In this document: piece by piece, positions 36,301 through 48,195 of the stretch
Position numbering within the stretch: position 1 is the first letter of the stretch
Layout of the letters: the number at the start of each line of letters is the position of its first letter
NCBI RefSeq assembly: GCF_036785885.1
Contig: NC_092312.1
Span: 17,440,001 to 17,504,000 of the forward strand
Direction of reading: 5' to 3'
Source: Coffea arabica
Taxonomy: Eukaryota > Streptophyta > Magnoliopsida > Gentianales > Rubiaceae
DNA length: 64,000 nt
The notes under the pieces: generated by a model
What the model was told of the DNA's origin: nothing
Seen by the model: only the letters and a program-made list of their open reading frames with translations
Database searches by the model: none
Position numbers and translations under genes: made by a program

Positions 36301-38535
36301 GTATCTTTCACAGATTAAACCGGGCCTGAAGAATGCTATCTTGTATAACCCATTTCTTTTAAGGCTTTCCCCTCTCCCCAAACCCCGGTTTGCCAGAGTG
36401 ATCGTGTTTGATTTGGTTGCAGCTAGGAGGATCAATGTCAGCCAATACACTTTATCCTTTGGCAAAGCTTACTCATAACTCTATCAAACTACGTGTAGCA
36501 CCTTCTATTAGGCTCCCTCTACCGTCCTCAATTAAAAAAAAAAAAAGGAATGACATCAAAAACATTCAAACTGTTTGCATATAAATCCATACACAGGAGC
36601 ATAAACAAGAAGCGCTTAGGTGTAAAACTATAAAAGAACAAATACTCTAAATGTACTTTACAACATAAAATAAGACCCTCCAATATTCAATCACACATAC
36701 TCAATTCACAATGAAATGATAATGCAATGCACAGATCTTGGATGTGCCAAACATGAATAGAAGAATAAAAGAAGGCAAACCTCAGACACGATCCTGTGCC
36801 TCCCCTCAATGCCAGCAGCTAAAGCACGCCAACCATTAATGTCCTCGCTGGAAACCTCCATCAACAATGACCTAGAATATGGCTGATTATGGTCCCCACT
36901 ACTAGATCCAGATGCCATCACAGCCTCCTCTGAGGAAGAAGAGGCTGAAGGCAAGAATGAAAAATTGCCTCTCTGGCCTCCAGGATCAGGTTCAACAGAT
37001 GGGAAGAGGGTCCATGGAGGGAATTCGGACAACCTCTGCTGATTATGTGCTGCTACATTTTGATGAGGCATCCAGACAGTTGGGAGAGGTCCTGTACCAG
37101 AATTAGGAGTATATCGAGAACTAGAAGGAACATTTCTTGAAGAGCCAGTATTTCCAGGTGAAAAACTCCAAGCTGTTGGTTCTTGTACCATGTGCCTGCT
37201 CTCACGAGCAGCAACAAAACTAGGATGCTCTGGGTTGTTGCTTAGCGAGCCTCTGAAATTGGCTTCATCCCTTACTGCAGCACCTCTTTCCCCTGAAAAC
37301 AAAATAGGACTGGATGAAGCACCACCTCTTGAGTTAAGAGATCCACTCCAAGAAATCGGAAGCATATTTCTTGCCAAACCATGCACATGCATGAAAGGAG
37401 ACTGACTTGGGTTACTGTTTAAATTCAGTGGACGAGAAAACGGAGTTCTCAGTTCAGGCGATTCAGTTGCTGAGATAAGTCTTGATTGGTGGTTTGTAGA
37501 GTGAGCATTAGAATGCCTAACATCAGACGCTGCAGCAGATAAGTCAAATGGGGCTGGTTCCTGATGTCCAAGATCCGCTCCGAAACTGAAATTTCTTTGT
37601 GAGCTTTCTGCAACCTCAGTAACCCTTGGAGGAAATCTATCGTAAGTCATTCCTCTCATGCCAGACACAATTCTTGCATTTACCTGTCCCTGATTGTTAG
37701 AGCTAGGTGAGTTTGTAGATGTTGCAGACACAGCTAAGCTGCTAGAAGCATTATGATGAGCAGGAATGTTGTGCCTTCCAATAGTTTCATCTTGTGGCTC
37801 CATGCTCAAACTTCCACTTGAACCAGATTGACCAGGATTACCTTCAAGGACCTTTCGCTTGCAGGACAAACCCCAGGAACTAGAAGAAGAACCCGAGCCA
37901 TCATCATGCCGAACTAGATAACCAGAATTACCAGAAGAAGTCCCAACATCATTAGAACCAGCATCAAAAGTAGCAAACTGGTCTATCTCAGACATGCCAG
38001 ACCTGTAGAAACTTGGAGATATGCCTGATCCTCTACCTTGCCAGCTATCATGATAGCCCCCACTTACAGTAGCATTCGGAGAAGTACGAGTAGAAACAGA
38101 GTTGTTTATACTCAGAGGTCTGTGAAAATAATTGCCACGATAGCTATTTATACTACTTTCATGAAGAACATTAGGTTGTTCAAATTTCCAGTCTGCTGAT
38201 CTTCCATCAGGCCCCACACAAGTATTTATTGAAGGAGACCAACCTTGTCCTACCTTTAAATCATGACCATTCAACTGGCTTTGCATATTAGCACTGGAAC
38301 TCGACTCACCAGGATCCCAGCCACCAAATGTCCGACCATTGTGGCTTGCAGGATTTAAAAAATTAGGGCTCCCATGCCCTGAAGAAAGAACATAACTGGA
38401 CAACCGGCTTTCCGCTGGATTTAGAACATTATTCCAAGCAACTGGCCTATCTGTAGAAGCATTATTGGAACCAGATACCTGGTTAAGATCAATGGTTTCA
38501 GGAAAGGGTTCCAAGATACTCCTTTCCCCCTGCAT
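33320..38535 (-). CDS. MBR1/2: RING-H2 E3 ubiquitin ligase, MBR1/MBR2-like
   Basis: Five coding exons on the minus strand join in frame to 724 residues: 38535-36781, 34684-34634, 33865-33770, 33687-33547 and 33451-33320. The first codes 585 residues rich in Ser, Asn and Gly that are probably disordered, starting MQGERS as in the family. The RING-H2 domain lies at about 677-718: CCIC, then CGHEFHTNC, then CPIC, with C-x2-C, C-x-H-x2-H-x2-C and C-x2-C spacing complete. An intron splits the RING after CCICQ. The tail (KNLCPICKTTALET) is typical. Arabidopsis MBR1 and MBR2 bind and help degrade the Mediator subunit MED25 (PFT1), promoting flowering; that role is by homology. The 2.1-kb intron between the first two coding exons carries no other gene. 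Confidence 0.92.
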
Positions 38536-40020
38536 ATCAGAAACTTCTCAAAAGAACAATGGCTCCAGAATATAACAAAGCCAAGCTGCAACAGAATTCA
38601 GGCAGCTCTAAGTTTCACACACCTATACATGGAAAAAATCAAATAAGGATAATCTGATTGCAGAAAACCAGAGAGGTAACTTTCAAATTAAGAAAGAAAC
38701 GGTTTTCTTCTAAAAAAGAGAAAGCCAAAATAGCACTGCTAGTTTTATATGAGTTTAAGGTACAAAAGGCAGGAAGCAGGCAAAGATATTAAGACAAAAG
38801 GCATTTTCAAGTTAAGAATTCAGAAGTGTTCTAGCACCAGGTGCTAACGAACTTTGCAGCTTTACGACACAAACATTAACAACTTCACCAGAAACGTGAC
38901 ATGAACATACATCTCAACAGATCTTGACTCATCGTGATATGGAGCATATGGAAACAAATGAATATCATATGAGATTTTGGAACCAGGCCATGCTTAATGA
39001 CACATAGCTTCAAACCACTTTTTTTTTTTAATTTCAGAGTACATTCCAAAACAATTTCATGCTTTCTGTGCGTAGTGCTCAATTTAGAAAGTCCAACACA
39101 AAATAGCTACAACAAGACCTAAATGAACTGACAAATAAAGCAAGAAAAGGGAACCAAGACAGCAGCTTTTTTCCCAGACATACTAAGACCATCAAATTCA
39201 CATAGACAACGGGATTTTGGCAAGAAATTCAGACCAAATCGTAGATAGAAAACCAGAAAACTAACTCACCGTTGTCAGCTGTTTCTACCTTCTTTTTATT
39301 GGTTTTTCGTTCGAGTGCAATGTTAATGGAATTAGAAAAGTGTGCATCGATCTTTCACTTACATTTTTTTTTTACTTCAATTTAAAAACTTCAGTGTTTT
39401 TTTCACCTTGAATGACCAATGCAAGAAGACATAAATGCATGCACATCAAGCATTTTTCCCCCTATATAGCTCATAAAAAAAGATAAGCAAGCTCTATTTA
39501 CTCAAAAAATACATCAACAGAGATAATCTTTGGTAATATCTCACCAACAGCCATTTTCTTTGACCACTTGATTTTCGAGACGACCCAGAAAAGTCAAGCC
39601 ATAGATATCCCGCAAGCACAGCCACGAAAATACACAAACTATACATCAATTAACGGGAAAAAGTAAAATAAAATCCAAGAGAAGTGAGATTGTAAAAATA
39701 AGCAGAATTTCGAAATTTCAATATCTGGCAAATAAAATCCCACTATGAATCCAGCAATTATTCACAACTGAACCTGGAAAAAGATCTAAAGGAAATAACA
39801 ATTAAAACGATACTAAAATAGAAAAGTGCAACAAAAACAAAAAGAACATATGCGTTACGAGAAAAAACCTGCGAGAAAAAGGATCCGCGATCTTAAATTT
39901 GGTGTGGGAATCGGAAAGAAAAAAAAATTCAGTGGGTAGAGAGACTGAAGAGGCGCTTTATCATGGGTTCTACTCAAAGCTCCATTTTATATTATTTTAT
40001 TTTATTTTTCCTCCACATCT
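38536..40020 (-). other. 5' leader region and promoter of the RING-H2 gene
   Basis: No other gene is seen. A transcribed leader, probably split by one or more introns, likely extends toward 39960, where CT-rich leader-like sequence on the minus strand ends. Exact leader exons cannot be fixed from sequence alone. Confidence 0.4.
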
Positions 40021-41079
40021 TTATCTATGATATTTGCATATATGCAGATGACGGTTTCAAATACGAGAGAACCAAGAAAGAGAGAAGAGGACAGAGGAGA
40101 CAATCAGCCGAACCTTGGGGTGAGAACTCGTGAGAGAGATGTGGATGTAGGAGAGAGACTACGATTATTATGTGTCCGCAAGAGGAGAAGGGGGCCTTTT
40201 TGTCTGTGTGATGACAGATTAAGCGGTGATAAACTCGTTTCTGCTAAGGACATGTTTGGCTTATCAGCTTCTGGTTTCTCTTTCCTTTTCTTTTTCTTTT
40301 TTCTTTTCCGTCTCTAATTTGGAAATAGGATTTTAAGGAAACTTCGTCAACGTAATTAGTGAAATTTGGCCCATTATAATTAGTTTATGTTTTAAAACGA
40401 AAAATTTTGATAAATTGGAAACAATATTAACAATTAGATCCATTCTTTATTTTTTTAGTGTCTAAATTTTTGCTCAAAGTGTATGACAAATACATCTTGC
40501 AAAAAAAAAATTATAAAATGACTTGTGGAATGATAAATATCTAAATTTGTGCCCTATTGATAAAACTTATATGTCTAACCATTCAATTTTTAGAAATTTT
40601 AGCTTACAATAATGTCTTTTTTTTCTATGGAAGACTATAATGTCTTAGTCGAGCCCCGTAAGGATTGACCCGAACACCCCTGTGTCGATAAAAAAATAAT
40701 AATAATAATAATAAAATATATCACACATATACCCCTTAGGAATTGCTTACATTTTATTTTTTTTGATAAAAAATAATAATTATGTAGTATTGTTCAATGT
40801 TTAATTCTTGAAAACAAATTAAATTACGATAGTAGAAATTAATCCAAACCTAAAATAGAAATAAAACCACTAGAAAGTTTTATCTATAATGTTTGTTGTT
40901 TTAAAATTCATAGAAAGAATATTGCAAGTAATGATGTATTTCGTACCAGTTTAGTGTGCACATTCATAGGATAGCGTGAGTATATTGTCTCCTAATATAT
41001 TAGTGATATTAACATGTGCGCTTCTATGTCCACGCACAATACATTCTCTCATCAAGATGAGAGTTAAAATAAAATGTGA

Positions 41080-41104
41080 CACTACACTACACTACACTAC
41101 ACTA
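41080..41104. repeat. (ACTAC)n microsatellite
   Basis: About five tandem copies of ACTAC in AT-rich intergenic DNA. Confidence 0.9.
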
Positions 41105-42190
41105 GAGGGCTAGCATCGACTGAATTTGGAACAATTGCTCGGTAATTCTTTAACAGGATTAAATCTAAAACAAACCGATCGAAACATATAATAAAGTGGC
41201 AAGAAAGAATTGAGCCCCCCAAACCCGGTTTGGGTTTTTTTAAAATTTTTTCTATTAGAGGGTAACAGTTAACCTAGTTCACTTCTACTCTTATATCAGC
41301 CTACACTAGGGAGGAGGTGAGAGGACATAACTGACTCGTATGGATTTTTTAAAAATCACATATAGTGATACATTAATTGGAGATAAGATTTGAATTCTTG
41401 ACCTTCTTTCATCCCATTAATTTTTAAAATCTTTAGTCGTGGCCAACAACGTAAAGGACATTGTTCTAGTCTGGGTTTTTTTTTTTCTTCCCCCCTGCAA
41501 CGATAGATCCTACATTTATCCTATTTTATTCTATATTATATGCGAGAGGGAATCTGAAGAGACTCGTAGGGACTGAACCACCAAGCCTTGGTGTTAGTGG
41601 GCAAAATAGAGAGACTTGTCCCAGATTAAGGCACATTGTCCTGCTGGACGCTGGTGAGAAAGTGAATGGACTAAGCAATAGCCAATAAGCACATCCCTAC
41701 CCAACACCCTAATAAGTTATCCGTAGAGTTAACTCGATCTGTTCGACGGGGACGACTTTAATTAATGGAGCAGAAGAAATGTATCTGTACTGCACTCCTA
41801 CTACTGTTGATTTTGTGTAGTCCTCAGAACCATAGACGTTGCCGATTCCAAGTGATACAGGCTACGGACAGGTCAACCATTGTGCAGGATGACCAAATCT
41901 AATCTAATGCGTTTTTAGCAACTCTTTTTAACTTTTCCTGGATTTGGTACATTCTAACTCATCACTCGTTATCTATTGAGCTTGTATTTAAAGTAGTTTT
42001 AAAAAAAAAATTTTAAAGGAAAAAGAAAAGTGGCCTGACCTCCTTGAGGTTTATCATATTTGCATTCACCTCCTCTTTATAAAATAATTAAGGGATGGCC
42101 CTTAATTTTGTCCATATTATGACATTATGGCCTTAAACTTTTCTATACAAGTCCATTTGCTTCTTTCTTTGTTTTGTCTATACCTCAAGT

Positions 42191-42457
42191 TTTTTTTTTT
42201 ATCAGACTTTTGAAGTTAGTTAATTAAACATAATCCCAAATTTAACCCCAACTTTTGAGGCAAACTCGGGGACTTAACTACCCAACCCTCAAACCCCTTA
42301 GAATCGATGTGGGACTACGGGAAAATTAGTAGGAAAGTCTCTACTAGGCCTTAACTAAGAACCCACTTACCCCAGATACCTCCCCTACGTCTTTGTCTTT
42401 TTTTATCAGACTTTTGAAATTAATTAATTAAATCTAATCCCAAATTTAACCCCAAGT
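42191..42457. repeat. Direct repeat pair, about 60 bp each
   Basis: Two copies beginning TTTTATCAGACTTTTGAA and containing ATCCCAAATTTAACCCCAA lie at about 42191-42255 and 42397-42457, about 204 bp apart. The bases between them differ, so this is a dispersed pair or a decayed tandem duplication. Confidence 0.75.
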
Positions 42458-43020
42458 TCACACCAGGTTTTTTTTTTTTTCCGTTCATAACTTATAGTAG
42501 TACGTCATATATAGTTTGGGATGGGAAATCAGTGGGGATTTGAATAATTTTGAAAAGAAGCCATGTGGGCCTGGGAATATATGGGCTGATGCCCAAGTAC
42601 ACGCAGTCCACCATGGGATTAAATAGGACGGTTTGTACGCGTGCATGGTTGATGATAGAGCGGCTCCTCCAAAACGACGAAGGTAGACCCTTTCCACCAT
42701 GTGCTCGGCTTAAGTGGATCTTTAAATAATATGGGTCAAGTCCAGATAATCACCCAAATTCCTACCTGAGACCATTCAAGCCCAACTTTTGTTAAACTTG
42801 TTTCTTCTTTTTCAATTACCACTGAATTTTATTCAATTAATTAAACCAGTTTCAGTTCTACGAAACGGTTGCTGGCTGGAATTCAAAGGCAATCGGTCAG
42901 TCAGTCAATCGTGGGATTTTGGCCAATCGTTTGAGCAATTACCAAACTATGCTAACTTGCGAAGTTGGGAAGTTGGGAAGCCGCCTTTTTATGCTCAAGT
43001 AACTGTTCTATTTTTTTTTT

Positions 43021-43385
43021 TATCAATTATCGTCATTTACACTTATTTTTATTCATATTCTAACTTATTTTAGGGAATGATCCAACAGAATCCGTTGAAT
43101 TATATGAATGCATTATACATCCATATGAATTTAAAAGAAGCCATACTAAGTAACAATTTCAATAGGAGATAAGTTTTGAATTATTGACCTTTTTTATGTT
43201 CTATTTTCTTTTTTTATCAATTATCGTTATTTACACATATTTTTATTCCTACTCTAACTTATTTTAGGGAATAATCCAAAAGAATCCGTCGAATGATATG
43301 GATGCATTACGCACCCATATAAATCTAAAAAAAGTTACACTAAGTGACAATATTAATAAAAGATAAAATTTAAACTCTTGACATT
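43021..43385. repeat. Tandem duplication, about 190-bp unit
   Basis: Unit 1 (43021 to about 43195) and unit 2 (43215 to about 43385) share the order TATCAATTATCG, CTAACTTATTTTAGGGAAT, AGAATCCGT, ATGCATTA and GATAA, offset by about 194 bp. They have drifted at many positions, so the duplication is not recent. Confidence 0.8.
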
Positions 43386-43889
43386 TCACCCAGAAGGTAG
43401 TTAACCTAATAATTGCGTTTGACCATTCCCAGATAAAATGAAAATCATTTGATGTCTTGTTCATTTTCCAGTGGATTTCGATATTACTGTCAACTTCCTT
43501 CTCGATTTCCATTACACAAATCTATCAACCAATTCAAATTATTAGATGCATTTCTCTACCAAACCCACATATAAGCTCCCTGTTGTTTTGTTTCTTGTTA
43601 ATGATATTCACATACCAACATCGTCCTTATATTTTTTGCAGCGGAGAATATTGCAATAAAAGTGCCGTCTTTATTTAGATGCTCGATTTGGCATACCGCC
43701 ATATACGATTTTCATGATTGAGATATTAGAAAATTCAAAAGCATGATTTATGACTGATATAGTGTTCTATATTTTCCAATCAATTTAAGGAAAATAAACT
43801 ACATTAACATAAAACTTAGCAAGAGTTGTTTTAAACATTTTATTCTATAAATTGCTCTAAAAAGTAAAAACTTGATTTTTTCTAATAGA

Positions 43890-43918
43890 TTAGGGAGAGT
43901 GCCCGCACATCGCGCGGG
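43890..43918 (-). mobile_element. Possible Helitron 3' end
   Basis: On the minus strand a GC-rich hairpin (CCCGCGCGATGTGCGGG) is followed after eight bases by CTAA and then T. Helitrons end in a hairpin shortly before CTRR and insert between A and T. No matching 5' TC end was located, so this is only a candidate. Confidence 0.3.
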
Positions 43919-46290
43919 TATTTAATACTTGTGGAGAAGGAGTTTTTTTTGTTGAACAAATAATAGTACATTGTGAGAAGAAATAAAATTTAGTATGAAA
44001 AGATAAACAATATAATCAATTAATTCACGCAGCATTACAATAAAACTGTGTCAAATTGAAAGTCGTTGATAATGTAGAAAACAGAGCAACACAGAAAGCT
44101 AACCTTATTCCAGAATCCCCACCGAGAGCTCTTTCTTATTATTGCTCCAAACCTATAAGATTATAACTAATCCAGACCAATTGGGGTTAGGCAACGCGAA
44201 ATATGCTATCTTGCAGCTAGGCAACGCAATAAGAGTCGTTAATTGTAGGTACTAATAATACACCGACAAAATTAAAGGAGGAACTAAAAAATTGGGAATG
44301 TGAAATCTAATCTCACGCTGAACCACCAGGAGTAGTTGGGATTGAAGAATATTTTGAGCTAATTAGTATGAAACCGGGTAGAATTATCCCAATCCTGAAA
44401 TGCGAACAAGGGGAAACTGATAATTAACCGTTTAGGCATTAACATACCAACGGTTCGGCAATTGAATTGGGTGTAATTAATGACAAAATAATAGTTAATT
44501 TCAAATTTGAGTTCGGATGAAAGAGAAAACAATGAGGCAAATCTGTTGTAAACAAAGACAAAAGGGAAAAATTTAATTCCTGAAACTGAAAGGGTATAAA
44601 CTGACCAATGTTTGTGACTCATAAATGCATATTATAAATGATAGATAAATAGGTTCCTACAATTGATAGAGAAATCGTTGGTTCATTTCCTAAATCCGAT
44701 TATCATTCAAACGTTTCAGACAAAGCAACATCTCAAACGGTTATCTGTTGTTGAAAATGGGGAATTATTGGTAGTTAAAAAATATTTCGGTAATTACACC
44801 AACATATAAGTATATATAGGTTGTACAAAATGTAAAAATAGTTGCACACTAATTACACATTTCATCAACACCCAGATGACTCGTCAATAACAACTTTAAA
44901 TGTATTAAAATAGGGTCATTTCAGTAAACATACCCAAATACATGCTTCCTTAACTTGTATTTAAAGTTTTTAAATTAATACACAATATTTCACATTCCTA
45001 GAAAGCCCCCACCTATGTAGTTGAAATTCAACATATTTTTTGACCAAAACTCAATCTTGTATAGTATAATGATACTTAATAAGCAATGGTTGTTGATGTG
45101 ACGGCCGAGTGGACAATCCGAACTGAGCACCAGGATGTGCTCGAACTGAGGAGAAACTAATTGGAACCAGCGAAGCGGTCTGAACTAACTTGTAAGGAGA
45201 TGGACAACGGGACTAGCTCTCCGTTGTGACTCCGACGGTCAAGTTAGTTATGGTTACAAATAAAGCAATAGTTTTGACTACTGTAGATGACGTACCTTGT
45301 TTTGTTTCGTTGTGTTGTATTTATAGGATCCTTGGTAATTGTTTCCTTGTAGGATCACGAGCCCTACTAGAGATGGACTCCTTGAATTTTGCCTCCAACC
45401 TAGCCCCGAAAGACTATGGAGCCTTTCCCCACTCGGCCCACCAAGGGAGGGGCGCGCGGTCTTGTTCGAACTGGTATTTCACCAGTTCGAACTGATTTGT
45501 TCAATCTGACATCTCATTTGTTCGAATTGACACGTGGCCTTAGCGGATTAGCTCCTCCACAATTGACACTCAAATCACATCCAATCAAATGGGAGGAATA
45601 GGTTAGGTAGTATTCCCCGTCGAGAGGGGGATGGAGTGTAAGTGTTTCCCCTAATTAGTTTTTTTTCCCTTAAAATGTATTACATAAAATACATCTCAAC
45701 GGTTGCCCAATTAGATAAACCTTAAAAAATTTATACTTCTTCTAAAATTGTTGAAACATATCAATGCATTCTATATAACTGCTAAACTATTAATAATTGA
45801 CAAATAAAGCACAAATGTAATTGTCTACGTGATTTTGATACTCCAAAACCATTTGGATTGGGATCCCAAAACAATTCAAAAACACTCCAAATACAATTTC
45901 AAATAACATCTAACAAAAATACTAAAAGAAAACTTGCCACTTATTTTTTTATCCATCATCGTCTCGACCCTCCTCTTGCCTAAGTTCGCACCACCACTCT
46001 TCGCCTCCTTTCCTATTATGAACTACTGCCAATGCATCCACTAGCCCCACCTCCATTGCCTATGCTACCGCCTATAATTTTCTCTCTCATCCTCTTTACC
46101 TTTCCCTCTGTAGCACTCATTCCTTTGCTACTTGCAACTGGATTTGATCGCAATGACAAAGATTTTGTTATGACCGGTCCAAGAAAAAGAGGGAGGAAAG
46201 AGGTTGAGGGAAGCGGACGTGAGGATTGGTGCTAGTGCTTGCTGGTTGTGACTAGGGAAGGGAGTGAAAAGAATAAGAAAAAATTAAACA

Positions 46291-46698
46291 ATATACATCT
46301 ACAATGAATTTTTTTTTTGAAAATAAATTATAGTATTAATACATATACAATGAAAGATTTTGATAAACAAACTTATAGTAATGCTTCCCAAATATTTAAT
46401 CCATATGAATCAAAAAATTTTTTAAAGTATTTTTGCTGTAACGATTGGATTTATTCACGTGAAGAGAAGGTGGTAGGAAATAAAAAATTAAAATATTTTA
46501 ATAAAATTTTAAAACACCCCCAATATACATCTACAATGAAAGATTTTTTTTTGAAAAAAATTATAGTATTAATACATATACAATGAAAGATTTTAATACA
46601 CAAACTTATAGTAACGTTTAAATATTTAATCCATACGGATCAAAAAAAGGAAAATTTTTTTTAATATTTTTGTTGTAAAGATTGGATTTATTCACGTG
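46291..46698. repeat. Direct duplication upstream of the ALP1-like gene, ~175-bp units
   Basis: Unit 1 (46291-46461) and unit 2 (46523-46698) share ATATACATCTACAATGAA, TATAGTATTAATACATATAC, CAAACTTATAGTAA and GATTGGATTTATTCACGTG, offset by about 232-237 bp. The second unit ends 190 bp before the start codon at 46888, so each unit could carry promoter elements. Confidence 0.82.
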
Positions 46699-46887
46699 TC
46701 GAAATAGAAACTTCCAAATGAGTAGAAACATGACCTGGCGATGGGGTACTTGAAAGGTGTTGACCACTATTAGTTTTCAACCGTCTCGCTGACACAGAGG
46801 CGGAGAGAGCTCAGAGGAGCACAGAAATCGAAAAAACCCATTTCCCGACAAAAAGCCAAAAAAAAGAAAGAAACCCGAAAAAGATCC

Positions 46888-48195
46888 ATGCCGCCCCCGC
46901 CCAACAACCTCAACCGTTCTCGTGCTTTGGCTGCTTTACTTTCTTCTCTGGTTTCCCAGCTCCTCTTGCTTCTTCTCCTCTTTTGCCCTTCCTCAACCCC
47001 TTTCTCTCTTCTCAATTCCTTTTCCTCCACCCACCAATTCTTTTTCCCTCTCCTCCACCATTTTCTCTCCACCTCGGAAACTTCCGCCACTTTTTCCCTT
47101 TTGTCCTCTTTTTCCAGAAAACGCAAGCGGACCCATTCTCCAAACTCCGATGACCCGACCCATGCCAACGCGGTGTCAGGATCCGCACCCGACTCTGTCA
47201 TCCCGAAGAACCCAGATTCCTACAAGCAAACTTTCAAGATGAATTGCTCAACTTTCGAGTGGCTGTGTGGCCTCCTCGAACCCCTTCTCGAATGCCGGGA
47301 CCCGGTTCAGTCCCCACTTAATCTTCCCGTTGAGACCCGACTGGGAATCGGACTTTTCCGACTCGCCACCGGATCGAGTTACCAGGAAATTTCCCGGCGG
47401 TTCCGCGTCTCGGAATTGATAGCCAAATTCTGCGTCAAACACTTGTGCCGCGTTCTCTGCACCAATTACCGATTCTGGGTCGGGTTTCCAGCTGAGAACG
47501 AGCTTTATTCCGTGTCAACTCAGTTTGAAAAGCTCGGTGGATTGCGCAACTGCTGCGGAATTATTAATTGCGCGAGGTTCAAGGTCAAAGGCTCTGATTC
47601 AGTTTTAAAGTATTCCCATCTGGAAGACACAGTAGCTGCTCAATTAGTGGTTGATGCATCATCCAGAATTCTGAGCATTACAGCCGGTTTTCGCGGTAAC
47701 AAGAGTAATTTAGCCGTCCTAAATTCATCAAGCTTGTATAAAGATGCCGAAACAGGAGCTCTACTGCACACGCGGACGCTGTACATAAATAATGTAGCTG
47801 TACCCCAGTATTTGATCGGGGGTGGTGGTTACCCTTTACTTCCTTGGTTGTTAGTCCCCTTTGCTGACCCTTTAGGAGGGTCTAGTGAAGAAAATTTTAA
47901 CAATGTGGTAAAGATCATGTGTGTTCCGATGCTTAAAACTATAGCGAGTTTGAGGGGATGGGGTGTTTTAAGCGGGCCAATTGATGCAGAGTTTAAGACA
48001 GCAGTAGCTAACATTGGTGCTTGCTCTATTCTTCACAATATGTTGCTTGCTAGGGAGGATTATTCAGCTTTTTGTGATGAAGTTAGTGAATTTAGGGTGG
48101 ATGATCAGAGCTTTGATTATACTTTGGATGAAAATTTGAATGAGAAGGGGTCTGCTATAAGAACTGCACTCTCCACTATATCGAAGAGAGTTTAA
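46888..48195 (+). CDS. ALP1-like protein, domesticated PIF/Harbinger transposase
   Basis: An intronless gene of 435 residues. The N-terminus is a leucine-rich hydrophobic stretch (about 13-33, with seven consecutive Leu), followed by a Ser-rich part and a basic nuclear-signal-like RKRKRTH (77-83). Residues about 163-190 resemble the helix-turn-helix of Harbinger transposases (YQEISRRFRVSELIAKFCVK). The DDE fold is recognisable at about 220-385 but all catalytic acids are gone: GIINC (Asn227 for Asp), IGGGGYPLLPWLLVPF (Gly312 for Asp), and no Glu where VER/IEH normally stands before SLRGWGVL. Such proteins form a conserved plant family; Arabidopsis ALP1 joins Polycomb repressive complex 2 and opposes its silencing. 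The open frame is intact and long, so it is a host gene and not a transposon. Its precise partner is unknown. Confidence 0.88.
   Translation: MPPPPNNLNRSRALAALLSSLVSQLLLLLLLFCPSSTPFSLLNSFSSTHQFFFPLLHHFLSTSETSATFSLLSSFSRKRKRTHSPNSDDPTHANAVSGSAPDSVIPKNPDSYKQTFKMNCSTFEWLCGLLEPLLECRDPVQSPLNLPVETRLGIGLFRLATGSSYQEISRRFRVSELIAKFCVKHLCRVLCTNYRFWVGFPAENELYSVSTQFEKLGGLRNCCGIINCARFKVKGSDSVLKYSHLEDTVAAQLVVDASSRILSITAGFRGNKSNLAVLNSSSLYKDAETGALLHTRTLYINNVAVPQYLIGGGGYPLLPWLLVPFADPLGGSSEENFNNVVKIMCVPMLKTIASLRGWGVLSGPIDAEFKTAVANIGACSILHNMLLAREDYSAFCDEVSEFRVDDQSFDYTLDENLNEKGSAIRTALSTISKRV

Larger units (their letters stand above)
40021..46290. other. Long intergenic region rich in small repeats
   Basis: No gene is supported. 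It holds an (ACTAC)n run (41080-41104) and two local duplications listed separately. Two GATAAGATTTGAATTCTTGACC-type fragments near 41385 and 43355 are common plant interspersed repeats, possibly SINE-related. A GC-richer patch at about 45087-45660 is unlike its neighbours and could be a fragment of a long terminal repeat, but no matching ends or target duplication were found. A possible Helitron end lies at 43890-43918. Confidence 0.4.

Noticed and set aside
43021-43385. Tandem units as a CRISPR-like or regulated array
   Set aside because: Only two diverged long units in a plant nuclear context; no short identical repeats with unique spacers.
45087-45660. Possible solo LTR
   Set aside because: Composition differs from the flanks and a transcription-like stretch is visible, but no paired ends, target duplication or priming site could be found.
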